From Streptococcus suis (GTDB taxonomy: Bacteria > Bacillota > Bacilli > Lactobacillales > Streptococcaceae), in the NCBI RefSeq assembly GCF_019856455.1, contig NZ_CP082205.1, positions 682,001 to 746,000 of the forward strand: DNA of 64,000 nucleotides. Reading direction: 5' to 3'. The notes under the pieces were generated by a model. That model ran no database searches. It was given only the letters and a program-made list of their open reading frames with translations, and was not told where the DNA came from. Both the position numbers and the translations under genes were made by a program. Shown piece after piece: positions 1 through 8,480 of this stretch. Positions within the stretch are counted from its first letter, which is position 1; each line of letters starts with the position of its first letter.

Positions 1-1
1 A

Positions 2-2386
2 GCGGTTGGCAAATTAGCAGGAATGGAAGAAGCTAGTGTCAACCTAGCGACTGAAAAATTGAGTGTTAGCTATGATGAAAAGCTTTTGGGACTAGAGGAT
101 ATTCGTCAGGCAGTTGAAAAGGCGGGGTACCAGCTAGTCGATAATTTGGTAACCGAGTCTTATGATATTGCAGGCATGACCTGCGCTTCCTGTGCTATGA
201 CAGTTGAAAAAGCTCTGGGCAAACTAGAGGGTGTAGAAGAAGTCTCTGTCAATCTAGCAACAGAAAAGGCGACTATCCGTTATAGCCGTGATAGGCAAAA
301 TCCAGCTAGTCTTGAAAGAGCAGTTGAGCAAGCAGGTTATCAGCTGATTCGACCAGAAGAAGTAGAAGAGGCTGCGGACGAGGGACCGAGCAAGGAAGAA
401 AAGCTGTGGCATCGATTTGTCTGGTCAGCAGCATTTACTCTTCCATTGCTCTATATTGCTATGGGGCCTATGTTGCCTTGGGGTGGTTTTCCATTACCAG
501 CTTTGCTCCACCAACCGCTAGTCTATGCGGTCAGTCAAGTCATCTTGCTCATCCCTATCCTCTATATCGGACGCAGTTTTTTCCAAAAAGGCTTTAAAAC
601 TCTCTTGCAAGGCCATCCAAATATGGATTCCTTGATTGCTGTTGGGACAGGGGCAGCCTTGGTTCAAGGTCTTTTGATGATTGCGTTTCTTCTGATGGGG
701 AAAGAAGTGGCCATGCACGGTCACCATCCAGAACTGTATTTTGAATCAGCCGCCGTTATCTTGACCTTGATTACCCTAGGAAAATATTTTGAAGCTAGAG
801 CCAAAGGTCAGACTTCTGAGGCCATTAAGAAATTGATGGATCTGGCTCCTAAGACGGCTCAGGTCTTGCGAAATGGTCAGGAAATACAAGTGCCGATTGA
901 AGAAGTGGTGGTCGGTGACCAGGTCATTGTTCGTCCTGGGCAACAGATTCCTGTTGATGGTCAGGTTCTCGAAGGTCAAACACGTGTGGATGAGTCTATG
1001 CTGACGGGTGAGAGCCTACCAGTGAAGAAAGCTCTAGGCGATAATGTTTTTGGTGGTACCCTAAACCAGCAAGGCGCCATTACCATGCAGGCTATCAAGG
1101 TTGGTCGTGATACGACTCTAGCTCAGATTATTCGCTTGGTAGAAGAGGCTCAAGGGTCTAAGGCTCCCATTGCCAAATTGGCTGATCAAGTTTCTGCCGT
1201 CTTTGTTCCAGTTGTCATGGGCTTGGCTCTCTTGTCGGGTCTGGCCTGGTACTTCTTGGGTCAAGAATCATGGATTTTTTCACTAAGTATTATCATCGCC
1301 GTCTTGGTCATCGCCTGCCCTTGTGCTCTGGGATTAGCAACCCCTACGGCTATCATGGTTGGAACTGGAAAAGGTGCAGAAAACGGTCTTTTGTTCAAGT
1401 CAGGTCAAGCTATTGAAACCCTACAAGGTGTGAACACCATTGTCTTCGACAAGACTGGGACCATTACTGAGGGCAAGCCACAAGTGACAGACATCCACCT
1501 TTTGTCTACTAAAAATCGTGAGCAGGTCCTCCAGCTGGCAGCAAGTAGCGAGCAATTTTCCGAGCATCCCTTGGCTCAGGCTCTCCTGCAAGCAGCTCGG
1601 ACAGAAAAGATTGTTCTCTTGCCCGCCACCGATTTTCAGGCACTTTCTGGTCGTGGTCTTTCGGTGACAATAGCAGAGCAGACCATCTATCTGGGAAATG
1701 AACGGTTGATGCGGGAACAGGGAATTGATGTTTCCAAAGGACGTGCAGTTGCGGAAACATTTGCCCATCAAGCCAAGACGCCTGTTTTCCTAGCCAGCCA
1801 GCAAGAAGTACTAGCAGTCATTGCCATTGCTGATAAAGTAAAAGAGACCAGCCGTCAGGCTGTTCAGGCTCTGCAAACCATGGGACTAGAAGTTGTCATG
1901 CTGACAGGAGATAATGAAAAAACTGCCAAAGCCATTGCCAAGGAAGTCGGCATTGAGCAGGTGGTCAGTCAGGTCATGCCAGACGACAAGGCCAACCAAG
2001 TCAAGTTCTTACAAGAACAAGGCAAGACAGTCGCTATGGTGGGGGATGGCATCAACGATGCCCCAGCTCTAGCTCAAGCCCATGTGGGCCTAGCCATTGG
2101 TTCAGGGACTGATATTGCCATTGAGTCTGCCGATATTGTTCTCATGCATAGTGATATTTTGGATGTGGTCAAGGCTGTCAAACTCAGCCAGGTAACCATG
2201 CGGACCATCAAACAAAATCTCTTCTGGGCCTTTGCTTACAATGTGATCGGCATTCCAATCGCCATGGGTCTGTTACATGTATTTGGTGGACCTCTGCTCA
2301 ATCCTATGTTTGCAGGTGCAGCCATGGCCCTCAGCTCAGTGTCAGTCGTTTTGAACGCACTGCGATTGAAAAGGGTGAAACTGTAG
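2..2386 (+). CDS. copA: Copper-exporting P1B-type ATPase CopA (5' end outside window)
   Basis: P1B ATPase that exports Cu(I) across the membrane using ATP. The reading frame is already open at the window edge, inside a first heavy-metal-associated (HMA) domain whose metal motif lies upstream; the first visible ATG at 23 is internal. A second HMA domain with GMTCASC follows, then membrane helices, the actuator TGES loop ([10 protein letters not shown]), the CPC ion-binding helix ([12 protein letters not shown]), the phosphorylation motif DKTGT, the nucleotide-binding SEHP motif and the [10 protein letters not shown] hinge. CPC plus MTCASC domains indicate copper rather than zinc or cadmium. 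It ends at a strong bidirectional terminator shared with the convergent HxlR gene. A copY repressor and copZ chaperone would be expected nearby but only the upstream side is unseen. Confidence 0.95.
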   Translation, partial: AVGKLAGMEEASVNLATEKLSVSYDEKLLGLEDIRQAVEKAGYQLVDNLVTESYDIAGMTCASCAMTVEKALGKLEGVEEVSVNLATEKATIRYSRDRQNPASLERAVEQAGYQLIRPEEVEEAADEGPSKEEKLWHRFVWSAAFTLPLLYIAMGPMLPWGGFPLPALLHQPLVYAVSQVILLIPILYIGRSFFQKGFKTLLQGHPNMDSLIAVGTGAALVQGLLMIAFLLMGKEVAMHGHHPELYFESAAVILTLITLGKYFEARAKGQTSEAIKKLMDLAPKTAQVLRNGQEIQVPIEEVVVGDQVIVRPGQQIPVDGQVLEGQTRVDESMLTGESLPVKKALGDNVFGGTLNQQGAITMQAIKVGRDTTLAQIIRLVEEAQGSKAPIAKLADQVSAVFVPVVMGLALLSGLAWYFLGQESWIFSLSIIIAVLVIACPCALGLATPTAIMVGTGKGAENGLLFKSGQAIETLQGVNTIVFDKTGTITEGKPQVTDIHLLSTKNREQVLQLAASSEQFSEHPLAQALLQAARTEKIVLLPATDFQALSGRGLSVTIAEQTIYLGNERLMREQGIDVSKGRAVAETFAHQAKTPVFLASQQEVLAVIAIADKVKETSRQAVQALQTMGLEVVMLTGDNEKTAKAIAKEVGIEQVVSQVMPDDKANQVKFLQEQGKTVAMVGDGINDAPALAQAHVGLAIGSGTDIAIESADIVLMHSDILDVVKAVKLSQVTMRTIKQNLFWAFAYNVIGIPIAMGLLHVFGGPLLNPMFAGAAMALSSVSVVLNALRLKRVKL

Positions 2387-2450
2387 AAAAAAGATTTAAG
2401 AGAGAAGTATCTGTCCAAATGATACTTCCATCTTAAATCTTTTTATTTTT
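2387..2450. terminator. Bidirectional terminator between copA and the HxlR gene
   Basis: Two nested stems: AAAGATTTAAG (2390-2400) with CTTAAATCTTT (2432-2442), and inside it GAAGTATC with GATACTTC. T-rich on the right and A-rich on the left, so it can serve both convergent genes. Confidence 0.85.
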
Positions 2451-2763
2451 TAGGCTTCAGTTCCTCTTCATGGTCTCTTATCCACTGCTTAATCTGAAGG
2501 AGCAGGGGGAGAAATTCTTTACCTAGAGGGGTTAAGCGGTAGAAGACCTTGTATCCCTGGGAGGATTGTCCGATTTTTTCAACCAAGTTTATCTCGATGA
2601 GCGCCTTGAGATTTTGATCGAGAACTTTTCGGGATACCTGTCCAATTTCTCTCTCCAAAAGGGCAAAATGTTTTTCTCCTTCTGCTAAAGAAAGGATAAT
2701 GGCGACTGCCCATTTGCCAAGAAGTGGTTGAGCCAGTTCTCGTAAGGGATGCTTTTCTGTCAT
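2443..2763 (-). CDS. HxlR-family winged-helix transcriptional regulator
   Basis: 106-residue protein of the HxlR/MarR-like winged-helix family, the usual length for this group. It shows the family pattern: PLLGKWAVAIILSL at the start of the DNA-binding domain, the recognition-helix region QVSRKVLDQNLKALIEINLVEK and a C-terminal amphipathic helix. No cysteine is present, so a thiol-redox sensing mechanism like HypR/YodB is unlikely from this sequence. It is divergent from the alpha/beta hydrolase gene at 2874 with about 110 bp between starts, the usual arrangement for a regulator controlling its neighbour. That target is an inference. Confidence 0.85.
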   Translation of the reverse strand: MTEKHPLRELAQPLLGKWAVAIILSLAEGEKHFALLEREIGQVSRKVLDQNLKALIEINLVEKIGQSSQGYKVFYRLTPLGKEFLPLLLQIKQWIRDHEEELKPKK

Positions 2764-2806
2764 AGGTACCTCAAAGTAACTTCTTTTTTTCTGTTTAGGA
2801 CTATTA

Positions 2807-2812
2807 TATACT
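2807..2812 (+). promoter_or_regulatory. Probable -10 box in the hxlR-hydrolase intergenic region
   Basis: TATACT overlapping TATAAT on the other strand in an AT-rich divergent spacer. No good -35 hexamer is visible for the plus-strand gene, which would fit control by an activator or the HxlR protein. Confidence 0.4.
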
Positions 2813-2873
2813 AATTTTGTATTTTACAGAAATTATTTTGTAATTTTCAATTTATAAATAAAGGAGTTAGTCA

Positions 2874-4052
2874 ATGAAACACCATTTCTTTTCCTATTTT
2901 CCGTTTGAGTTTGAAGCGACAAGGGTCCTTTGGTACGCACCTTATGGAGGGGCAGATTATGCAGAGATTGCGCGAATCTGTGAGAAAATCAAGGCTAGAG
3001 ATGCAGAATCTTGGTACAGAGAATGGTCCGAATTTGGAAATAATTTAATAGAGGAAATAAATAAGAATCAATCTGTTATTTCCAAAGGGAAGGCCTATCT
3101 AAGAGCTAGTCGCTATTTTCAAGCAGCAGAATTTTTCTTACATCCGACTGACAAGCGGAAACTGGAAGCTTATGAAAAATCCGTTGCCTATTTTTATCAA
3201 GGCTTGGATTTGTTGTCTATTCCCTACGAACAATACCCTGTCCAATATCAAGGCAAAAACCTGCGGACGCTACTGTTTAAACCTCAAAATGGTAGCCCTA
3301 AAGGAACCTTCTTTGTCTGCGGAGGTTTCGATGCCCTACTGGAGGAATTATATTTTACCTCCGTTGTTCCTGCCCTAGAACAAGGCTATCAAGTTATTCT
3401 TTTTGAAGGGCCTGGTCAGTCCCATCTTATTCGCTATGAAAATTGTCCCTTCACAGCAGACTGGGGGAGTGTTTGTCAAGCGGTGGTGGATGCTTATGGT
3501 CAAAGAGGGCAAGTCATCTCGCCGACTGTTGGTCTTGGACTTTCCTTAGGTGGATTATTGATGGCACGTGCTGTGTCTGCTAGGCCGAAACTATTTGATA
3601 AGGTCGTTCTGTTTAACTATTTTCCAAGTCTGGTTGAATCGTTTAAGATTTCAATTCCGAAGTTTTTACATCCTTATGTAGAGAAGGGGGTTCCAGTCTT
3701 GTTGGAAAAGGGAATAGAGAAATACATTTCAAGGCAATTTTTCCTAAACTGGCAAATTGAACATGCTAAATGGGTCTTCGGCGCGGATAACTTGAATGAC
3801 TTGCTTAGAAAGGCGAGTGAATTTACAGAAGTGACTTTTACAACAGATGGCCTCATCTTTTTGTCGGAAGGTGACAATTACTATGATTATCATATGGGGC
3901 TAGATTTTTTTAATCAATTACCGAGTAAAAACAAGCAACTGGTTGTGTTTCATCTCGATAGCGTTTCCTCATGGCATTGTCAAAACGGTGCATCCTACGT
4001 GACGAATGATCACTTGTTTGATTGGTTATTGGAGGAGAGATTGAATGAATAG
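2874..4052 (+). CDS. Alpha/beta hydrolase with helical N-terminal region
   Basis: 392 residues. The first ~120 residues look helical and the rest is an alpha/beta hydrolase fold. The nucleophile elbow is G-L-S-L-G (around residue 225), with a candidate acidic residue in the SEGDNYYDYH segment and a candidate catalytic His near FHLDSVSSWHC. The layout resembles FrsA/esterase-like or acylaminoacyl-peptidase-like hydrolases; the substrate cannot be read from sequence. Start is ATG after AAAGGAG. It is divergent from the HxlR regulator, which probably controls it, and followed by tpx in the same direction after a gap with no obvious terminator. Confidence 0.8.
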   Translation: MKHHFFSYFPFEFEATRVLWYAPYGGADYAEIARICEKIKARDAESWYREWSEFGNNLIEEINKNQSVISKGKAYLRASRYFQAAEFFLHPTDKRKLEAYEKSVAYFYQGLDLLSIPYEQYPVQYQGKNLRTLLFKPQNGSPKGTFFVCGGFDALLEELYFTSVVPALEQGYQVILFEGPGQSHLIRYENCPFTADWGSVCQAVVDAYGQRGQVISPTVGLGLSLGGLLMARAVSARPKLFDKVVLFNYFPSLVESFKISIPKFLHPYVEKGVPVLLEKGIEKYISRQFFLNWQIEHAKWVFGADNLNDLLRKASEFTEVTFTTDGLIFLSEGDNYYDYHMGLDFFNQLPSKNKQLVVFHLDSVSSWHCQNGASYVTNDHLFDWLLEERLNE

Positions 4053-4131
4053 GAACAAAAAAGAAACAAAATACTGGAAATTCAATTTATAAACGCTTAC
4101 AATAGTTTTATTAAGTGCAAGGGAGATGTTT

Positions 4132-4617
4132 ATGACAACCTTTATTGGAAAACCAGTGACCTTGGTAGGTCCGCAGTTACGAGTGGGAGATACGGCTCCT
4201 GACTTTGTCCTTATGGCCAATGACTTGAGTTTGAAAAGTCTGAAAGACTTTGGCAAGCAGACCAAGGTCATCAGTGTTGTGCCTTCTATTGACACAGGGA
4301 TTTGCGATACCCAGACCCGTCGCTTTAATCAGGAACTGGCTGACCGTGACAATACGGTTGTCATCACCATTTCAGCTGACCTCCCCTTTGCCCAAAAACG
4401 ATGGTGCGGCGCTGCAGGTTTGGAAGATGCCATCACCCTGTCTGATTACTACGATCATGCCTTTGGTAAATCCTACGGTGTGCTCATGCGGGAGTGGAAT
4501 TTGCTGGCACGTGCGGTCTTTGTCCTCAATGCAGACAACCAAATCACCTACGTAGAATATTTGGATAATGTCAACGAACATCCAGACTATGAGGCGGCTT
4601 TGGAGGCTGTCAAATAA
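4132..4617 (+). CDS. tpx: Thiol peroxidase (atypical 2-Cys peroxiredoxin)
   Basis: 161-residue peroxiredoxin of the Tpx type that reduces hydroperoxides with thioredoxin as electron donor, in the cytoplasm. The peroxidatic Cys58 lies in PSIDTGICD, the resolving Cys92 in KRWCG; both are spaced as in Tpx. ATG at 4132 was preferred over the in-frame ATG at 4126 because the AAGGGAG ribosome-binding site abuts the latter. An intrinsic terminator follows directly. Confidence 0.93.
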   Translation: MTTFIGKPVTLVGPQLRVGDTAPDFVLMANDLSLKSLKDFGKQTKVISVVPSIDTGICDTQTRRFNQELADRDNTVVITISADLPFAQKRWCGAAGLEDAITLSDYYDHAFGKSYGVLMREWNLLARAVFVLNADNQITYVEYLDNVNEHPDYEAALEAVK

Positions 4618-4625
4618 AAGAATAT

Positions 4626-4652
4626 AACGATGTCTGAATGGGCATCGTTTTT
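4626..4652 (+). terminator. tpx terminator
   Basis: AACGATGTC (4626-4634) pairs with GGCATCGTT (4641-4649), then a T run. A near-identical hairpin recurs at 8422-8449. Confidence 0.85.
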
Positions 4653-4825
4653 CAACGCTTTATCCTGCTAGAAATTTATTGTGATGATACGTTGTGATAA
4701 GAGGGGATGTTCATGATTTAGTATGAAACGAAGAGGCAACATACATATTCTGATACAGATTTCATAAATAATATGCAAATGGATATTTTTGTTGTCTTTA
4801 AAATTCATAAGTGCTAGAATAGTTG

Positions 4826-4831
4826 TATAAT
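4826..4831 (+). promoter_or_regulatory. -10 box of the first PlcR/TprA-like regulator gene
   Basis: Perfect TATAAT 24 bp before the ATG at 4850. It places transcription start near 4838, which rules out the upstream in-frame TTG at 4823 as start codon. No good -35 is visible. Confidence 0.65.
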
Positions 4832-4849
4832 ACGAGTGAGGTAACAACA

Positions 4850-5716
4850 ATGAGTATACAACTAGGTTCTAGGTTAAAACAAAAAAGAAAAGAGATGAAA
4901 TTATCTCAGAAAGAATTGGCAGAAGGTGTATGTAAACAAGGTCAAATTAGTAGAATTGAGAGTGGCGCTTATACTCCAGGCTCTGAATTGCTTTTTGAAT
5001 TATCAAAAAAACTAAATGTTTCGATGAATTACTTTTTTGAAGACACTGTTTCTGAGCAGGAGGAGGAGTTAGTAGAATTTAAAACTGTTGTCCGAAATTT
5101 CTTAGTCCATAGAGACTACCAAGGACTACGATATGTTTATGAATTGGAGTCTAATAATAAACATCGTTTATCGGTAGCAAATCAATTATACATAGAGTGG
5201 ATAGGTGGATTAGTTGATTTTTATTTTTATGATAAAAAGAAGGAAGCTATATCCAAAATGGAATATTTACTTGAAAAATTGGAGAGTTCTAATTTATTTT
5301 TTTTACAAGTATCAAATACACTCCTAAATTTTTATTTTGATATTAATGATGAAGAATTATTTGATGTACAATTTGAAAGACTGATAGAAAAAACGGATAA
5401 TTTCCAACCTATCACGATTGAAGAATTGGAATTAAAAATTAAGCTTCAATATAACATTTCACGTTATCTATGGCTAAAGAAGGATTACATCCAAGCTATA
5501 GCTAGCATCACAAAGGCTATCGAATTTTGTAGGTCACACAGAAGCTATTATTCATTACCCGATTTATTTTGTTTACTAGGTAATGTCCATGAAGAACTTG
5601 GAAATACAGAGAGTGCGAAACAACATTTTCGTCAGGCATATTTTTTATATAAATTGGATGCTAACCGACAAATGGAATTGAATTTGGAGCGATATATAGA
5701 AGAAGACAAAATCTAA
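4850..5716 (+). CDS. PlcR/TprA-like regulator 1 (XRE helix-turn-helix plus TPR)
   Basis: 288-residue transcriptional regulator with an XRE helix-turn-helix (about residues 5-60; SRLKQKRKEMKLSQKELAEG, then QISRIESG) and a helical repeat C-terminal region matching the PlcR/PrgX/TprA layout. The conserved family segment SLPDLFCLLGN with ...AYFLYKL appears near the C terminus. Family members bind short exported signal peptides through the TPR domain. Start is ATG after GTGAGG. It is 27% of the way into an accessory region, upstream of an ABC operon at 6177 and related to the second regulator at 11951. No Phr-like peptide gene follows it directly. Its targets are inferred to be the downstream operon. 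Confidence 0.85.
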   Translation: MSIQLGSRLKQKRKEMKLSQKELAEGVCKQGQISRIESGAYTPGSELLFELSKKLNVSMNYFFEDTVSEQEEELVEFKTVVRNFLVHRDYQGLRYVYELESNNKHRLSVANQLYIEWIGGLVDFYFYDKKKEAISKMEYLLEKLESSNLFFLQVSNTLLNFYFDINDEELFDVQFERLIEKTDNFQPITIEELELKIKLQYNISRYLWLKKDYIQAIASITKAIEFCRSHRSYYSLPDLFCLLGNVHEELGNTESAKQHFRQAYFLYKLDANRQMELNLERYIEEDKI

Positions 5717-5782
5717 GAACCCCAATGACCTGAAGATTGGCAAGAGTTGATCGTAGATAAAAATATTGGGGTGTATATATTT

Positions 5783-5828
5783 AAACGCAGGGAATTAGCC
5801 AATTTGCTAACATGATTTCTGCGTTTTT
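5783..5828 (+). terminator. Terminator after regulator 1
   Basis: AAACGCAG (5783-5790) pairs with CTGCGTTT (5819-5826), with an inner TTAGC/GCTAA stem, followed by T's. Confidence 0.7.
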
Positions 5829-5886
5829 AATTTGCAAAATTCTTTTAATTAGATTACTCGGAGAATGCATATCTGTATATAATTGT

Positions 5887-5942
5887 AAAATATATAAATA
5901 TTTTATATTATTTTTGACAAGATAAAAGGGTTATGATAAACT
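5887..5942 (+). promoter_or_regulatory. Promoter of the ABC operon with adjacent inverted repeat
   Basis: TTGACA (5914-5919), 17-bp spacer, TAAACT (5937-5942). Immediately upstream is the inverted repeat AAAATAT-ATAA-ATATTTT (5887-5904), a possible regulator site, although its AT-only content weakens this. Confidence 0.6.
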
Positions 5943-6127
5943 ATAAATGAAAGGGATTACAAAAATCTGACATGAGAAAATTGAAAATGAGAGAAAAAAC
6001 AAAAACAAAAACAAAAACAAAAATAATAGCTGGTCAAATTTGTCTATACTATTGGTATGGAATCGGTTTCCTTTGCTGGGATTAGTTTACATGGTTCCGT
6101 TCACCAAATAATTTAATAACTTGACTG
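5943..6127 (+). other. Transcribed leader with hexamer tract; possible small peptide gene
   Basis: The stretch between promoter and attenuator holds about four to five tandem AAAAAC units (5994-6023). One frame opens at ATG 5972 and runs 37 codons (MRKLKMREKTKT...; then IIAGQICLYYWYGIGFLCWD; stop 6079-6081), with two cysteines near the end, but it lacks a well-spaced ribosome-binding site. Another frame has ATG 6057 with 19 codons. The promoter-small ORF-terminator-ABC order is like bacteriocin or RiPP precursor genes, but no conserved precursor family is recognised. Confidence 0.3.
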
Positions 6128-6165
6128 GTCGATAGTTTGTCACTTTTCTATCGACTTTTCTTTTT
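6128..6165 (+). terminator. Intrinsic terminator/attenuator ahead of the ABC operon
   Basis: GTCGATAG (6128-6135) pairs perfectly with CTATCGAC (6148-6155), followed by TTTTCTTTTT. With no promoter seen between it and the ATG at 6177, downstream genes would depend on read-through. Confidence 0.75.
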
Positions 6166-6176
6166 AGGAGGTTGCT

Positions 6177-7076
6177 ATGGCAAATACATTATTAAATGTT
6201 ACAGCAGTATCCAAAACTTACGGAAAGCAAAAAGTTTTAGATAATATTAGTTTTGATATTAACTGTGGAGAGATTTGTGGTCTAGTGGGAGAAAATGGTG
6301 CTGGCAAGACTACTTTAATTCGAATTCTTGCAGGATTGATTTCGAGTAATTCTGGAGAAATAAGCGGTTTAGAGAGTCAAGCTGTTTCTTGTATTGTAGA
6401 GTCACCTGCTTTGTATCCTCATTTATCTGCAGGTGACAATCTTCGTGTTCAAATGATAGGTTTAGGAATCGGAGCGGATAAAGACAAAGTCAAAAATCTA
6501 TTACGTATGGTTGGACTTGAGGGTGTAGATTCTAAGAAAAAAGTGAAAGATTTTTCTCTTGGAATGAAGCAACGTTTGGCAATAGCCTTGGCTATCTGTG
6601 ATTGGCCCAAACTACTTATATTAGATGAGCCAATAAATGGTCTGGACCCTGTAGGAATTAAGGAAATTCGTGAGATTCTTCTGCTTTTGAAAAATGAGTA
6701 TCGTATGACTATTCTGGTTTCAAGTCATATCTTGTCTGAATTAGACTTGGTAGTTGATAAGTATATTATCATGAGCAAAGGAAAAGTGTTGCAAATAATC
6801 CAAAAAGATGCCTTGCAAAACCTACTCCAAACCAAACGGGTCCTTAGAGTGGATAAGGAGTGTGAAGCACTTGATGTGTTGCTTTTCGAGGGAATTGAGG
6901 CGGTAGTGACCGATGAAGGAATAGAGCTTTCAGAAATTGGGAAATCAACCAGCTGGATTATTGATTGCTTACGGAAAAAAGGTATTCAAATTGAGGAAAT
7001 CATTAAATTTCAACCGAGTTTTGAATCCTATTATCTATCTTTGATTACAAGAGAGGAGGTTCCTCATGTTCCATAA
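6177..7076 (+). CDS. ABC transporter ATP-binding protein (BcrA/LanF-like)
   Basis: 299-residue ABC ATPase of the ABC-2/BcrA-like class. Walker A GENGAGKTT, signature FSLGMKQR, Walker B LLILDEPINGLDP and switch His in SSHILSELD are all present. The non-canonical signature SLGMKQ is typical of antibiotic/lantibiotic self-immunity and drug-export ATPases. It has an excellent AGGAGG site and overlaps the permease start by 11 bp. Together with 7066 and 7793 it forms an operon possibly controlled by regulator 1. Substrate unknown. Confidence 0.88.
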   Translation: MANTLLNVTAVSKTYGKQKVLDNISFDINCGEICGLVGENGAGKTTLIRILAGLISSNSGEISGLESQAVSCIVESPALYPHLSAGDNLRVQMIGLGIGADKDKVKNLLRMVGLEGVDSKKKVKDFSLGMKQRLAIALAICDWPKLLILDEPINGLDPVGIKEIREILLLLKNEYRMTILVSSHILSELDLVVDKYIIMSKGKVLQIIQKDALQNLLQTKRVLRVDKECEALDVLLFEGIEAVVTDEGIELSEIGKSTSWIIDCLRKKGIQIEEIIKFQPSFESYYLSLITREEVPHVP

Positions 7077-7773
7077 AGTGAAATCAGACTTTTATAGGGT
7101 ATGGAAAGAAAGAAGTTTAATTTTTCCAGTCTCTCTGGTGATTCTTTTAGGAGTACTCTTCGCTTATCTGATGAGAGAAACTGATGGACAAGGAGGTATT
7201 ACGATTATTTTATCTTCAGTGGCAGGGTTTATTCCTCTATTCTTCTCAAGTGCTTGTAATCTAGTCTGGGGAGAAGAATTTACCAATCGCACCATTAACC
7301 ATGCAATCATAAAAAGCTCCTCTCGTTTTTCAGTTTACTTTTATAAATTGTTTGAAACCTTGTCCTTGTGTTTTGCATATACGCTTTTACTATTTTTTAC
7401 AGTAATTGTATGTAGAATTTTTTTGAATGGACAAGTAGATGTGAGTGAATCATTTGACCTGCTCATTAAACAGTTGCCATTTCATCTTTGTTTTTCTCTA
7501 CTATGTCTGTTTATTTTTCAGTATGTAGATAAGATTTATCAAGCCTACCTTATTTATACCATGATTGTCTTGATGTTTGATAATTTAGTTTCGTATGTAA
7601 CAACAAGTCTCTTGGCAAATGATGTCTTTTCTCATTTCTTTCTTTTTAATCAGGTCAAGTTAATCACTAATCAAACAGAATTTTTTACTCCGTCTAGTCT
7701 GATTGCATTGATATTTAGTGTTGTCTATTTACTGAGTTCGTACTTACTTTTTTCTAGTAGGGAGTTTAAATAG
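7066..7773 (+). CDS. ABC-2-type transporter permease
   Basis: 235-residue integral membrane protein with about six hydrophobic segments, encoded with an 11-bp overlap to its ATPase gene. The length and layout (short cytoplasmic N terminus with basic residues, then six helices) fit LanE/LanG or BcrB-type permeases. Translation begins at ATG after GAGGTT. Confidence 0.8.
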   Translation: MFHKVKSDFYRVWKERSLIFPVSLVILLGVLFAYLMRETDGQGGITIILSSVAGFIPLFFSSACNLVWGEEFTNRTINHAIIKSSSRFSVYFYKLFETLSLCFAYTLLLFFTVIVCRIFLNGQVDVSESFDLLIKQLPFHLCFSLLCLFIFQYVDKIYQAYLIYTMIVLMFDNLVSYVTTSLLANDVFSHFFLFNQVKLITNQTEFFTPSSLIALIFSVVYLLSSYLLFSSREFK

Positions 7774-7792
7774 TTTAAGGAGGGCACTTGTA

Positions 7793-8359
7793 ATGAAAAA
7801 AATAATTCCATTTTTCATTTTAATCATTACTTTTTTAGGAGTTGCGATTTACCTAAGTTTAGAGAGTGACAAAACAGATATAGAGGTTGCTAAGTCTTGG
7901 ACAGTAACAGGCAAAGAGATTAATACAATTGAAATCTATGGTAGTGAGCAACCTTTTGAACTTGAAATTGTAGAAACAGACCAAGAAGTGACGACGATTA
8001 GTTTGACAGGGAAAATTTCTGAAGCAGCAATGTCAACACTTGAGAAGGCAGATATTAGTGAAAACGATGCTTATATACCATTGGGTAAAAAGGGTTTTAA
8101 GTTAGTAACCGTAGCAAGTGGGAAGAGTAGTTTAAAAGCAAAAATTGCATTGGCAAAGGGTGCTACTTTTAAAGAAATTTATGTTGATACATGGAATGGT
8201 ACTGTAGATATTACTCTGCCTCGAAGTTACGATGGAAGTTATGATGTCAAGTTGAATAGCGGGGCGAAGTTACTAGAAGTTCCAGAAGAAGGAGCTAATA
8301 AGGCAAGTATCCTCAAAATAGATGCCTATGCCGATGTTAGCATCAGAAAGGGTGATTAG
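7793..8359 (+). CDS. Membrane-anchored beta-rich hypothetical protein
   Basis: 188 residues: one N-terminal membrane segment or uncleaved signal (residues 4-23, no lipobox), then a beta-rich extracellular part. The repeating short strands (FKEIYVDTWNGTVDITLP, YDVKLNSGAK) resemble the DUF4097/LiaG-like beta-helix class, a tentative match. It is the third gene of the ABC operon with a strong GGAGGG site, and is followed at once by the truncated C39 peptidase ORF. It could be an accessory immunity or sensor protein; function unknown. Confidence 0.6.
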   Translation: MKKIIPFFILIITFLGVAIYLSLESDKTDIEVAKSWTVTGKEINTIEIYGSEQPFELEIVETDQEVTTISLTGKISEAAMSTLEKADISENDAYIPLGKKGFKLVTVASGKSSLKAKIALAKGATFKEIYVDTWNGTVDITLPRSYDGSYDVKLNSGAKLLEVPEEGANKASILKIDAYADVSIRKGD

Positions 8360-8360
8360 G

Positions 8361-8423
8361 ATGATTACTCATCATAAACAGGTATCCATGTTGGATTGTG
8401 GCTTGGCTTGTATCAAGATATAA
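8361..8423 (+). pseudogene. N-terminal stump of a C39-peptidase bacteriocin ABC exporter
   Basis: A 20-codon ORF starting 1 bp after the previous stop: MITHHKQVSMLDCGLACIKI. This matches the start of C39 peptidase domains of bacteriocin/RiPP exporters (Q...xDCGxAC, where the first Cys is catalytic). The match ends after ACIK, exactly where a copy of the tpx-type terminator sequence begins. It looks like the remaining end of a deleted processing exporter. Confidence 0.65.
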
Positions 8424-8449
8424 CGGTGTCTGAATAGGCATCGTTTTTT
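8422..8449 (+). terminator. Terminator hairpin, near copy of the tpx terminator
   Basis: AACGGTGTC pairs with GGCATCGTT with G-U wobbles, then TTTTTT. It and about 8 bp upstream match 4618-4652 closely, so the two copies flank the regulator 1/ABC module as direct repeats. Confidence 0.75.
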
Positions 8450-8455
8450 GCATTC

Positions 8456-8480
8456 AAAAAGCCACCATTTTCGAGGTGGC
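8456..8480 (-). terminator. Terminator of the minus-strand ABC operon
   Basis: GCCACC (8461-8466) with GGTGGC (8475-8480); on the minus strand followed by TTTTT. It begins at the stop codon of the last gene. Confidence 0.8.

Noticed and set aside
5717..5782. Phr-like peptide gene directly after regulator 1
   Set aside because: No frame with basic start, hydrophobic core and tail was found; only very short frames.
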